Made by a program: the position numbers and the translations under genes. The notes below the pieces were generated by a model, which was not told where the DNA came from, made no database searches, and saw only the letters and a program-made list of their open reading frames with translations. DNA of 13,880 nt, from contig CAJTJZ010000075.1 of the NCBI GenBank assembly GCA_910576895.1, positions 1 through 13,880 of the forward strand. Reading direction: 5' to 3'. The DNA comes from an uncultured Lachnospiraceae bacterium. GTDB taxonomy: Bacteria > Bacillota > Clostridia > Lachnospirales > Lachnospiraceae. Positions within the stretch are counted from its first letter, which is position 1, and each line of letters starts with the position of its first letter. This document shows positions 1 to 7,455 of this stretch, piece by piece.

Positions 1-10
1 TGATAGTTAT

Positions 11-39
11 ATTATACCAAATATAAGCGGTGGTGTCTA
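11..39 (-). promoter_or_regulatory. Near-consensus sigma-A promoter firing off the left edge
   Basis: On the minus strand TAGACA (39-34) and TATAAT (16-11) are separated by exactly 17 bp, a 5/6 and 6/6 match to the sigma-A consensus. Transcription would start near position 4 and run out of the window, so the gene served is not visible. The promoter partly overlaps a GC-rich inverted repeat to its right. Confidence 0.6.
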
Positions 40-112
40 CTTTTTCAGCGGTCTCCTTCTGTAAAATAGGGAGGCTACCACCTTGTAACACGATTGTTTC
101 CTATAAAGGAAA
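31..112. repeat. GC-rich inverted repeat plus small hairpin upstream of the edge promoter
   Basis: GGTGGTG (about 31-37) can pair with TACCACC (about 75-81), and inside it CTCC can pair with GGAG, giving a nested stem. A perfect 6-bp hairpin TTTCCT-ATAA-AGGAAA follows at 97-112. The block is clearly richer in GC than the DNA to its right. The arrangement resembles what I recall upstream of small holin-like type I toxin genes in Clostridia, where structured antisense RNAs occur. That link is from memory and the toxin gene itself is not in the window. Confidence 0.3.
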
Positions 113-140
113 GTATAACAAATTTTTTGTCGAAAATCAA

Positions 141-170
141 TAAAAAATAAAACAGAATCATTCTGCTTTT
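141..170 (-). terminator. Intrinsic terminator after the histidine kinase gene
   Basis: In minus-strand RNA an AAAGCAGAA/TTCTGTTTT stem (169-161 with 157-149) closes a 3-nt loop and is followed by a T6 run. One G-U pair forms only in minus-strand RNA; on the plus strand it would be an A-C mismatch. This fixes the direction and ends the response regulator/kinase operon 30-60 bp past the kinase stop codon. Confidence 0.75.
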
Positions 171-199
171 TTAAAAATCTAAAATTGCTTATGCTATAC

Positions 200-1222
200 C
201 TATATCACTTCTAGAATACTTCCCTTTGGAAATATAATACAAACGGTTGTTCCCAAATTTTCTTTACTTTCGATAACAATTCCATGCCCTAATTTATTAC
301 ATAATTTTTTACATAAATAAAGTCCAATGCCTGTGGCTTTTTTTCCATTTACATTTCTTTCTTTTATCCCTGTAAAACCTTTTTCAAATACTCTAGTAAG
401 TTCTGCTGCCGAAATCCCCTTTCCATTATCGGAAATAAACAGCTTTGTGTTTTCTTTTTCCTGTTTCGCACAAAATTTAAGTACTAATCTTTCTTCTTCC
501 CTTTCATATTTAATACTATTTGATATAATTTGATTTAAAATAAAAATAAGCCACTTACTATCTGAATAAACTTCCGTTTCTAAATCATGCAATTCCGGCT
601 TTACTTTTTTCTTAATTAATACTTTTTTGTTTTGAATTAAAACAGTATGTATCACATCTAAAAGCTGTATTTTATGAATAAAATAATCTTTTTCCACATA
701 ATTGCTTCTTGCATAAAATAATGCCTGTTCTGTATATCCTTCAATTTTATTTAATTCCTCCTCAATATCTTCTGTCACTTTATTTCGATGATTTTCAACC
801 ACCATTTTTCCAGTAGCAATTGGAATTTTCACTTCATGAATCCAAAGTTCAATATATTCTTTATATTCCTGATTTGCAGATTGATAACTATTTACATGCT
901 CAGCCATAGATTTTTCCATTTCCCATAAAATTTGATAATTTAATATTTCCTCCTGTCGTTTCCCTTTTTCTAACATTGCAACAATATAATATTTTTTATC
1001 AAGCTGTTCCATCTTTTCTGTAATATCTAAAAAATACTTCTTTTTTCTAATATATTCTAAAAAAGATATCAAAAGCCAAGCACCAATCCCCATAACTATT
1101 AGATAAATTCCTATCCACAAGCTTCCCCTTACTGTAAATAGAAATATTTCTGTTGTAAAAATCACAAAAAGAACAATCCATAGTTGATAGAAACGCTCTT
1201 TTAAATATACTAAGAATTGCAT
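200..1222 (-). CDS. BceS-like sensor histidine kinase
   Basis: This is a membrane histidine kinase of the intramembrane-sensing (BceS/GraS) type. Two N-terminal membrane segments (about residues 14-31 and 35-54) are joined by a loop of only a few residues, so there is no real extracellular sensor domain. The H-box reads WIHEVKIPI with the phospho-acceptor His at residue 129. The ATPase part follows with the N-box (Asn230/Asn235), G1 box DNGKGI (265-270), F box around VFEKGFTG (278-285) and G2 box GIGLYLCKKL (298-307), so it looks catalytically intact. Its start overlaps the end of the upstream response regulator gene by 13 bp, implying translational coupling. In this family the kinase normally listens to a BceAB-type ABC transporter that handles peptide antibiotics. 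None is encoded in this window and a terminator follows directly. The function is confident; the inducing signal is unknown. Confidence 0.9.
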   Translation of the reverse strand: MQFLVYLKERFYQLWIVLFVIFTTEIFLFTVRGSLWIGIYLIVMGIGAWLLISFLEYIRKKKYFLDITEKMEQLDKKYYIVAMLEKGKRQEEILNYQILWEMEKSMAEHVNSYQSANQEYKEYIELWIHEVKIPIATGKMVVENHRNKVTEDIEEELNKIEGYTEQALFYARSNYVEKDYFIHKIQLLDVIHTVLIQNKKVLIKKKVKPELHDLETEVYSDSKWLIFILNQIISNSIKYEREEERLVLKFCAKQEKENTKLFISDNGKGISAAELTRVFEKGFTGIKERNVNGKKATGIGLYLCKKLCNKLGHGIVIESKENLGTTVCIIFPKGSILEVI

Positions 1223-1887
1223 AATCGATACCCCAAACCACGTTTTGTTTGAATCAAATTCTCTGCATGAAGCAGTTTAAATTTTGCACGCAAACGTGTC
1301 ATATTGACTGTTAATGTATTATCATCTACAAATAATTCGCTGTCCCAAAGCATATTGATAATTTCATCTCTTGATACAATCTGATTTATCTTTTTTGTAA
1401 GACATAGAAGAATTTTTATTTCATTTTTTGTAAGTTCTACACTTTCTTCCTTTGTATATAAAATTCCCTTTGCCTTATCAAAAGTAAGCATTCCAAGTTT
1501 AATTAATGTCTGTTCTGATTGTTCTGGATATGCCCTAAAAAGCAATCGTTCCATTCTTGCAAGTAAAATCTGTATATGAAATGGCTTTGTTACAAAATCA
1601 TCTGCTCCACTGCTAATACTCATTAACTCCATGATTTCTGTATCTTTACTTGTAATTATTATCATTGGCAAACTCGACTTTTTCCTAATTTCCCTGCAAA
1701 GATAAAGACCATCTGTCTGTGGCAAACTAATATCTAAAAGCAATAAATCAAAGTTTTTACTTAAAATAATTTCTGTTGTATATTCTTTTGGCTCTACAAT
1801 TTCCGCAGTATAGCCATGATGTTCTAAAAAATTTTTTAATTCCTCGCTTAATTTTTTATCATCTTCCACAATTCCAATTTTACGCAA
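1210..1887 (-). CDS. OmpR/PhoB-family response regulator, BceR-like
   Basis: This is the DNA-binding partner of the downstream histidine kinase. The receiver domain (about residues 1-115) has the acidic pocket E8-D9-D10, the phospho-acceptor Asp52 in LDISLP, the Ser/Thr switch at Ser80 and the invariant Lys101 in TKPF. A winged-helix Trans_Reg_C domain (about 130-225) carries the typical VSRDEIINMLW and RLRAKF segments and ends in the usual RGLGYRL. Length (225 aa) and layout match BceR/GraR regulators. The start is taken as TTG at 1887, because AAGGAGG lies 6 nt upstream and the MRKIGIVEDD beginning fits the family exactly; no ATG fits as well. A TATAAT (1942-1937) upstream could be the -10, but no good -35 accompanies it. 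Targets are unknown; a Bce-type transporter elsewhere is the natural guess. Confidence 0.92.
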   Translation of the reverse strand: MRKIGIVEDDKKLSEELKNFLEHHGYTAEIVEPKEYTTEIILSKNFDLLLLDISLPQTDGLYLCREIRKKSSLPMIIITSKDTEIMELMSISSGADDFVTKPFHIQILLARMERLLFRAYPEQSEQTLIKLGMLTFDKAKGILYTKEESVELTKNEIKILLCLTKKINQIVSRDEIINMLWDSELFVDDNTLTVNMTRLRAKFKLLHAENLIQTKRGLGYRLCNS

Positions 1888-1965
1888 TCTTTTCCTCCTT
1901 ATATTTTATCTTTCCTTCTACCTCTATTTAAAAACTATTATATATAATACCTTATTTTCTTTTTT

Positions 1966-2016
1966 CCTAAAAATAGACAGCTTACTCCTAAAATAGCTAG
2001 AATATGCTGTCTATTT
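1966..2016 (-). terminator. Terminator after the PAP2 gene
   Basis: A perfect 11-bp inverted repeat, AAATAGACAGC (1971-1981) with GCTGTCTATTT (2006-2016), encloses a 24-nt loop. It is followed on the minus strand by a T5 run. It lies 17 bp past the PAP2 stop codon and separates that gene from the response regulator unit. The loop is longer than usual for an intrinsic terminator. Confidence 0.65.
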
Positions 2017-2032
2017 AACAATCTTTTTTAAA

Positions 2033-2725
2033 TTAAATACTAGGATTTCTTACGACATCCTTATCATCTCTGCGATTCCATCTTCCATTTTGTCTCATAT
2101 TTTCATAATCAACTTTATACACAATTAAATACATAAAAATTGCTAAAACAATTGCACAAACTCCATCAAATACAGAATGCTGTTTTAAAAATACAGTCGA
2201 TAAACAAATAGATACCATCAAGCAAAAAGAACTGCCTACAATGATTGGATGATTTCGTAATCTTTTGCTCTTAGCAATTGCAATATGAACACCAATCGAA
2301 TTAAATACATGAATACTTGGACAGACATTTGTGCTTGTATCTGTTACATATAGTTGCTTTACAATATCTGTAAGAAAATTATCTCTTGGAAATTGTACAG
2401 GTCTAAGATTTTGAACATTTGGCCATAGGGAATAAATCACAAGGCAAATTGTCATACCAATAAATAAAAATAAGGTACAATTTACAAAATCTTCTTTGGA
2501 AGTAAACATAAAATAAAGGATTGCAACAACTATATAAGCAAACCATAGAAAATAAGGAATTACAAAAATTTCCTCAAAAGGAATCAAATCATCTAATGCT
2601 ACATGAATTGTATTCCATTCTCTATTTGTCATAAGCTCTAATAAACGAAACCAAAGCAAATAAACAAGAGTATAGCCAATCAACCATACATAGCGATGCA
2701 TATAAATCCAATCTTTTATTTTCAT
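2033..2725 (-). CDS. PAP2-superfamily membrane phosphatase/phosphotransferase (PSIH type)
   Basis: A 230-aa polytopic membrane protein with about five or six hydrophobic segments, among them residues 12-32, 55-74, 83-101, 139-150, 160-180 and 189-204. The PAP2 signature is visible. LRP at 107-109 fits the end of motif C1, CPSIH (135-139) fits C2 with His139, and STVFLKQHSVFD (176-187) fits C3 with nucleophile His183 and supporting Asp187. The C2 motif is PSIH rather than the classic PSGH. PSxH forms are known in the Aur1/inositol-phosphotransferase-like branch (PAP2_3), so the enzyme could transfer a phospho-group between lipids rather than only hydrolyse one. The C1 lysine is not obvious. 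The gene follows a family 2 glycosyltransferase by 110 bp, suggesting a shared role in envelope glycan or glycolipid metabolism. The substrate cannot be read from the sequence. The C-terminus is charged and probably cytoplasmic. Confidence 0.8.
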   Translation of the reverse strand: MKIKDWIYMHRYVWLIGYTLVYLLWFRLLELMTNREWNTIHVALDDLIPFEEIFVIPYFLWFAYIVVAILYFMFTSKEDFVNCTLFLFIGMTICLVIYSLWPNVQNLRPVQFPRDNFLTDIVKQLYVTDTSTNVCPSIHVFNSIGVHIAIAKSKRLRNHPIIVGSSFCLMVSICLSTVFLKQHSVFDGVCAIVLAIFMYLIVYKVDYENMRQNGRWNRRDDKDVVRNPSI

Positions 2726-2835
2726 ACAATTCCAAACCTTTCTGCTATTTTCAATTTTATTTCCTTTTAAATAGAAAACAACCCTTATAAAATATATTAT
2801 TTTGCAACTTAGTTATTTGTCCCACCATGTAATAA

Positions 2836-3870
2836 TTAGCTAAAACCATAAATTTTTCTAGAAATTTGATACCCTAAAATAATAATTCTCTTTCCAGCAC
2901 GTCCTCTTAAATGCATAGAACGTCCTAAAATACAAGATCTTACAGCAGAATATAATTCCTTATCCTCATTTTCAAGAAACTGCCAAATTTCTTCTTTTTT
3001 CTGCATACTATCTTCATCACCAATTTTAATTAAAAATACAGTACAGATTGTCATCATCATTGCAAGATATTTTACCATATAAGAAGCAAGCTTCTTTGAT
3101 GGAATTTCCTCTAGCTTTTGTGCTTTTATCATCATCTTTGTAACTCTTAGCTGCTGATCAATTCTGCTCATCATCACTCTTTCATTCACCGATTGATCTT
3201 CTCTTCCAATAAAATACCGATATAAATCTACATTCAAATAATATAGACGTTTTGTATGTGCAAGTGGTTGGTATACAAATAAATTATCCACATAAAAGGT
3301 ATGTTCTGGAAGCTTTAATCCACATTTTCGTAATAGCTCTGTTCGATAAATCACAGAATGCATCAAAATATTCTGGCTTGTATGAAGATGATACATCTCG
3401 TCCCATGTAAACACCTGTTCTTCTGGAAATGCATTCTTATAACTAATTACTTTCTGCTTTCCTTCCAAAAGACGCTCATATACATAATTACATATCAAGC
3501 AATCAAGGGGTTCTCTAGTAAATACATCCCTATTTTCTCCGGAAAAATATCTTAATGTCTTTAAAACTTTCCCAAGTGCTTCTTTGTCAAACCAATCATC
3601 ACTATCTAAAACTTTAAAATAAAGCCCTTTTGCCAAAGAAAGCCCCATATTTACACCAGAACCATGTCCACCGTTTTCTTTATGAACAGCCTTTACAATC
3701 TCAGGATATTGTTTTTCATAACGATCCGCTATTTCTGCTGTTCGATCGGTAGAACCATCATTAATAATTAATACTTCAATGTCCTCTCCCATACCAAGCA
3801 AAGAATTTACTGCTCGTTCCAGATACTCCTCAGAATTATAGCTTGGTATTGCTACTGTCAATAATTTCAT
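2836..3870 (-). CDS. Family 2 (GT-A) glycosyltransferase
   Basis: A 344-aa inverting GT-A glycosyltransferase. The N-terminal nucleotide-sugar domain has PSYN (9-12), INDGSTD (36-42), the NGGHGSGVNMGL stretch (66-77) and the DSDD metal/nucleotide motif (89-92). This is the set seen in polysaccharide-type GT2 enzymes such as EpsH/EpsJ-like proteins. The C-terminal 150 residues are mainly helical. A hydrophobic stretch around YLAMMMTICTVFLIKI may lie against the membrane, but no convincing paired membrane segments are present, so it probably works on the cytoplasmic face. GGAG lies 6 nt before the ATG. Downstream is the PAP2 membrane enzyme, which could act on the lipid carrier or lipid product. 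Donor and acceptor sugars cannot be predicted. Two CTTAAT/ATTAAG palindromes lie in the 210-bp gap upstream. Confidence 0.88.
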   Translation of the reverse strand: MKLLTVAIPSYNSEEYLERAVNSLLGMGEDIEVLIINDGSTDRTAEIADRYEKQYPEIVKAVHKENGGHGSGVNMGLSLAKGLYFKVLDSDDWFDKEALGKVLKTLRYFSGENRDVFTREPLDCLICNYVYERLLEGKQKVISYKNAFPEEQVFTWDEMYHLHTSQNILMHSVIYRTELLRKCGLKLPEHTFYVDNLFVYQPLAHTKRLYYLNVDLYRYFIGREDQSVNERVMMSRIDQQLRVTKMMIKAQKLEEIPSKKLASYMVKYLAMMMTICTVFLIKIGDEDSMQKKEEIWQFLENEDKELYSAVRSCILGRSMHLRGRAGKRIIILGYQISRKIYGFS

Positions 3871-3909
3871 CCCTTACTCCATTCTGCAGCCCTTATATTT
3901 TTATCCTGT

Positions 3910-3969
3910 CTTAATGATAATATTAAGTTATGAATACTGCAAGTATAAAATTCTTAATATTTTATTAAG
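3910..3969. repeat. Two related AT-rich palindromes upstream of the glycosyltransferase gene
   Basis: CTTAAT-N6-ATTAAG (3910-3927) and CTTAATA-TTT-TATTAAG (3953-3969) are inverted repeats with the same half-site, their starts 43 bp apart. They lie 40-100 bp before the glycosyltransferase start, where a minus-strand promoter would be expected. They could be operator half-sites or simply AT-rich coincidences. The rest of the 210-bp gap (3871-4080) shows no ORF and no clear terminator. Confidence 0.3.
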
Positions 3970-4080
3970 TTCCCCTAAAGTCATACAAATTATACAAGAA
4001 CATTTGCAAAATTCCATCTTATTTTTATGAACTTTACTTAAGAATTGATTTAGAAATAAAATTTATGCTCAGGAACAAAT

Positions 4081-6627
4081 TTATATATAACTAATAAATA
4101 TATTATCTGCACTCTCAAATAATTTATTTGCTTTTTCTATAGAATACTTTACATTTCTTCCACTTTGGGGATCAATCACAGTAATGGAATACTCATCATA
4201 ACCTGTAATCAAAACAGCATCTATCGCATTTTTCATTGCAATCACTGGCCTGCCAGCACTTACATAATATAAAATTGCATCTAAAGAACAGCCTGTCAAT
4301 TTTAATGGTATTTTTTGTGAATGTTTTTTAAATAAGGAATACATAGATTTACTGTCGTCAGAAAGTTCCTTCGCTGAAACTTCTGCTCCGGCTACGGATA
4401 ACAGCATAGAAAGGCATGCACCCTTTGTTGATACTCCACTTTCCTTTCTTACTATATGAACACCCTCAATTGTATTATGATTATATCTTGCTCCACGCTC
4501 CCAAATAATTCTTCCATTATTGTTTACAACTGTTCCCATTAATATATTGGCAGTATTAACAGCATCTGCTGCCTGTGTATCTGCTTCAATTACATCTCCA
4601 AGTGCATAAACATAATATTTTTCTGCTTTTTTTGTTTGTATTCTATCTAAATGCAATGTAGTATCTTCATGAAGCACAGTAAATTTTGCAACAGTTACTG
4701 CTGGAAGCTTATCTATTACATATCCCTGCGTTAAATTCACATAATATTCTGTTAAAGTTAAATCGGTTACTCTTGAAGTCATACTAACATAGACTTTCTT
4801 TTCTTCTTGATTATTAATAATATGATCAGGCGAACTAGAACTATAATACAACTTTCCATTTTCTATATATTTCTTCGCCCGATATAAAGTAATAATACTA
4901 TCAACAACTTTTACTCCTGTTACATAATACTTTCCTGTCTGATATTTTTTTACTGTTTTTCCTTTTGGACCTGCAATTCGCAACTCATACATTGGTGTTA
5001 CAATTGTCCCATCACTTGCTTCTGTAATATCTCCTTTTTTCATAAGACCATAAATCAATTTTCCTTGAAGCCCCCCAAGTAATGTTAGACACTGCCCCTT
5101 TTTTACTTTAATCGTTCTTCTTTTCTCCGTTTCCAGATTTAATACTGTAATTTTCACTGCCTTTCTAGGATTTGAAGAATTTTGCCATGCAATAAATCCC
5201 CCTTCTGTACATAAATAAATATTTTCACTGCGAATCCCTTCTGCTAAAATTTCCAATCTTTTTGCTGGAATATTATATGCATACACAACTCCATTAATCG
5301 AAAAATAAAATACATCATTACTACTTACATAACTAAATTCATCTAAATCATATTTCATTCTCTCAAATGGCATTTCAAATGGAATATAAACACGTTCTTC
5401 TACTCGTTCCTGTTCTTTATAAAACCGATATAAAATCACAGCCGTTTTTCCCTCATAACTTCCTTTATTCATATATCCATAGACAATAAAGTCAACAACT
5501 TCATCATTCATTGCAATAATTCTTATATTATGCTGATCATATAGCGATCTTTCATTATAGGAATCCTCATCTTTAAAAGAGAAGACAAGGACTGCTTTAT
5601 TTTCTGGAATATTATAATACCAAAGTTCCCGATTTCTTACAAAAGCAACTCTGCTTCCATTTTCATTTGTTACAAAATTCATATCAGTATCTTCTGTAAT
5701 CCCAATTTTCAGTTCATTTTTTGTAAGGCTTGTTAGCTTAATATTAAAATCTGCTTCCATAGAACGCTGATAATATAAAAGATATTTCCTGTCATTTGCA
5801 TATCTGACACGAAAAAACTCTTTTACAGCAAAACTTTCTTTTCCAGAAGCCGTTTTTGCTGTAATGCGATAAGAAAGCTCAAAAACAGCCGTTTCAATAT
5901 TAATCTCTTTTAATACTGGTACAATATCTCCTATAAGCTTTGGTTTTAAATTTCCCCAACAAATCAAATCATGGCTAGAATGAATATTTACCATAGCAAG
6001 ACTTGTATTATCCATAGAGCCATCTGTTTCTAAATAAGATTGTAATTCATTATTTTTATCTTTATTCCATGCCAAGTTATGGATATCCATTACAAAATTC
6101 AGCTTTTCTTTAAAAAATGCATCACTTTCATAATATTTTATTCTTGTATAATAATAAACCTTTCTGCTGTCTTTTGTTACCAGCATTAATTTTAATGCAT
6201 ATTCTTTGCCAGAAGTTAAATTTGCCTGCATTTTAAGCCTTGCAAGCTTCCATCCTGTTTGCTTATCTTCTTCCAATGCCAACATAGATCCACTATCTAA
6301 AAGAATATCTTCATCAATACTACGCAGTTCATAAGCCAATTTGCGTACACTGCTTTCCTTTTCGTCAATTTGTACTGTAAGCGTCTTTTCCTCTGTCATC
6401 AAAGTAATGCTATCACGTAAGCTATTGGCATCAAGATTCATGCTATAACCATACATTGTATTTACCGTTTTACCTGCTACCGACATAAAAACTAAAGGAA
6501 AATTAGGATTTTCCATAGTAACTGTTTTTTCTGCAACTACCTTTTTTTCTGACATATCTCTGCTAAAAAAAGCAACTGAGCCACAAAATACAAAAAGAAA
6601 TATTAATATACGATAAACTATCTTCAT
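4081..6627 (-). CDS. Membrane-anchored exported protein with degenerate C39-peptidase-like C-terminus
   Basis: A large (848 aa) envelope protein. An N-terminal hydrophobic segment (IVYRILIFLFVFCGSVAFF) serves as signal anchor or uncleaved signal. The long middle (about 30-700) is rich in alternating beta-strand patterns (LWYYNIPENKAVLVF, VVYAYNIPAKRLEIL), consistent with Ig-like and propeller-like domains rather than an enzyme. The last 130 residues resemble a C39/papain-like fold: KGACLSMLLSVAG, then RPVIAMKN, AVLITGYDEYSITVIDP and a terminal NIFISYI. The Cys is shifted by about four residues from the CGPxSLxM pattern, and the His that normally precedes AVLITGYD is Asp, so it is probably not a protease. 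I chose ATG 6627 because GAGGA lies 5 nt upstream. The in-frame ATG at 6639 would add four residues but has no ribosome site. The gene is monocistronic by its gaps and divergent from the plus-strand gene. The role is unknown. Confidence 0.75.
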   Translation of the reverse strand: MKIVYRILIFLFVFCGSVAFFSRDMSEKKVVAEKTVTMENPNFPLVFMSVAGKTVNTMYGYSMNLDANSLRDSITLMTEEKTLTVQIDEKESSVRKLAYELRSIDEDILLDSGSMLALEEDKQTGWKLARLKMQANLTSGKEYALKLMLVTKDSRKVYYYTRIKYYESDAFFKEKLNFVMDIHNLAWNKDKNNELQSYLETDGSMDNTSLAMVNIHSSHDLICWGNLKPKLIGDIVPVLKEINIETAVFELSYRITAKTASGKESFAVKEFFRVRYANDRKYLLYYQRSMEADFNIKLTSLTKNELKIGITEDTDMNFVTNENGSRVAFVRNRELWYYNIPENKAVLVFSFKDEDSYNERSLYDQHNIRIIAMNDEVVDFIVYGYMNKGSYEGKTAVILYRFYKEQERVEERVYIPFEMPFERMKYDLDEFSYVSSNDVFYFSINGVVYAYNIPAKRLEILAEGIRSENIYLCTEGGFIAWQNSSNPRKAVKITVLNLETEKRRTIKVKKGQCLTLLGGLQGKLIYGLMKKGDITEASDGTIVTPMYELRIAGPKGKTVKKYQTGKYYVTGVKVVDSIITLYRAKKYIENGKLYYSSSSPDHIINNQEEKKVYVSMTSRVTDLTLTEYYVNLTQGYVIDKLPAVTVAKFTVLHEDTTLHLDRIQTKKAEKYYVYALGDVIEADTQAADAVNTANILMGTVVNNNGRIIWERGARYNHNTIEGVHIVRKESGVSTKGACLSMLLSVAGAEVSAKELSDDSKSMYSLFKKHSQKIPLKLTGCSLDAILYYVSAGRPVIAMKNAIDAVLITGYDEYSITVIDPQSGRNVKYSIEKANKLFESADNIFISYI

Positions 6628-6740
6628 ACTTATCCTCATTTCTTGTTATTTATTTTCATTCTTAAAAATTATTTGCTATGATTGATATTTACCATTCATA
6701 TTTACCAGCTAATGATAAAATCATTCCATACCGTAACGAT

Positions 6741-6768
6741 ATTTTAACATCATCCAAAAAAATCGCAA
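6741..6768 (-). promoter_or_regulatory. Possible promoter of the C39-like gene
   Basis: On the minus strand TTGCGA (6768-6763) and TAAAAT (6746-6741) are 16 bp apart, about 115 bp before the chosen start. The -35 matches 4/6 and the -10 matches 5/6. In such AT-rich DNA this is only suggestive. Confidence 0.35.
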
Positions 6769-6772
6769 CCCC

Positions 6773-6807
6773 GAATTTGGAGCAAATTCAAAAATTTATC
6801 ATATAAT
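6773..6807 (+). promoter_or_regulatory. Promoter with perfect inverted repeat before the His/Pro-rich protein gene
   Basis: TATAAT at 6802-6807 lies 30 bp before the ATG and no good TTGACA accompanies it. Instead a perfect inverted repeat GAATTTG-GAG-CAAATTC (6773-6789) covers the -35 position, where a regulator could block or recruit polymerase. The same -10 can also be read as CATATAATA, matching the CATANNNTA pattern of the sporulation factor sigma-K. Both readings are inference. Confidence 0.45.
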
Positions 6808-6837
6808 AGTAAGAAATCTTTTTTTTAGGTGAGTTAT

Positions 6838-7335
6838 ATGCAAGGTATTGATCCGTTTGCTATTCCTGCTGGTATGAATCATCCCCTATATCCCATGGCA
6901 GGTTATGATAACAGTCGTGAACTTGATCACGATATGTCTATGATGAAAGAAATGTATCCCCTTTTAGTACGCCAGATTCTTTTAGAAATAGAAAATGAAT
7001 GTGATAAACTAGAATATGCTGGCAGTTTTATGTTTGATGAAATTCCCGATAAAACACTAATTCTAATGTTGACTGATAAAATTTATCAAAAAGTTGCTCC
7101 TGCTTTCTCCGATGAAAGCTCCTTAATTTCTGCTGAATTTCATGACAGGGGTCATGACAAGGGACATCGCCCACCGGGTCATTACCCGCCAAGCCATTGT
7201 TCTGACAGAAATCCAGACTGTCATCCAGATGGAAGCCCTAATTGGCTTTCTGGTCTAATCAATGTTCTTCTTTGTGGAGAAATGTGCGACCGTAGAAGAC
7301 GCTATCGCAGAAGAAACCATATGTTTATATTTTAA
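6838..7335 (+). CDS. Unrecognised small protein with His/Pro-rich linker and Arg-rich tail
   Basis: I cannot name this 165-aa protein. Three parts are visible. Residues 1-35 are a Met/Pro-rich lead. Residues 36-90 form an acidic helical block (MKEMYPLLVRQILLEIENE, CDKLEYAGSFMFDEIPDK, LTDKIYQKV). I recall similar YPxxxxxI...ECDxxEYxGSxMxDExPD blocks in small uncharacterised Clostridia proteins. Residues 102-130 are a His/Pro/Asp-rich linker (HDRGHDKGHRPPGHYPPSH), followed by NWLSGLINVLLCGEMC and a basic tail DRRRRYRRRN. There is no signal peptide or membrane anchor. The His-rich stretch and Cys pairs could bind metal. The Arg tail and composition recall proteins packed in spore layers, which is inference. 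ATG 6838 is chosen because AGGTGA lies 5 nt upstream; the earlier GTG 6829 lies inside that ribosome site region. It is the only plus-strand gene here, alone, with its own promoter and terminator. Confidence 0.75.
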   Translation: MQGIDPFAIPAGMNHPLYPMAGYDNSRELDHDMSMMKEMYPLLVRQILLEIENECDKLEYAGSFMFDEIPDKTLILMLTDKIYQKVAPAFSDESSLISAEFHDRGHDKGHRPPGHYPPSHCSDRNPDCHPDGSPNWLSGLINVLLCGEMCDRRRRYRRRNHMFIF

Positions 7336-7370
7336 CAATACTATTTTTCGGAAATCTTCCTTCTTTTTAA

Positions 7371-7407
7371 AATACCCTGAATGCTTTTTTATAACATTCA
7401 GGGTATT
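7371..7407. terminator. Bidirectional terminator between convergent genes
   Basis: A perfect 13-bp stem, AATACCCTGAATG (7371-7383) and CATTCAGGGTATT (7395-7407), has an 11-nt loop. T-rich DNA follows on the plus side and a TTTT run on the minus side. It sits between the stops of the plus-strand 165-aa protein gene and the minus-strand GH18 gene and can end both transcripts. Confidence 0.85.
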
Positions 7408-7455
7408 ATTATTTTCAATAATAAATAAACTTATAAATTATTTATTAACAATTTC

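Noticed and set aside
327..533. Plus-strand frame opposite the histidine kinase gene
   Set aside because: It lies antisense to the conserved ATPase boxes of the kinase and shows no features of its own.
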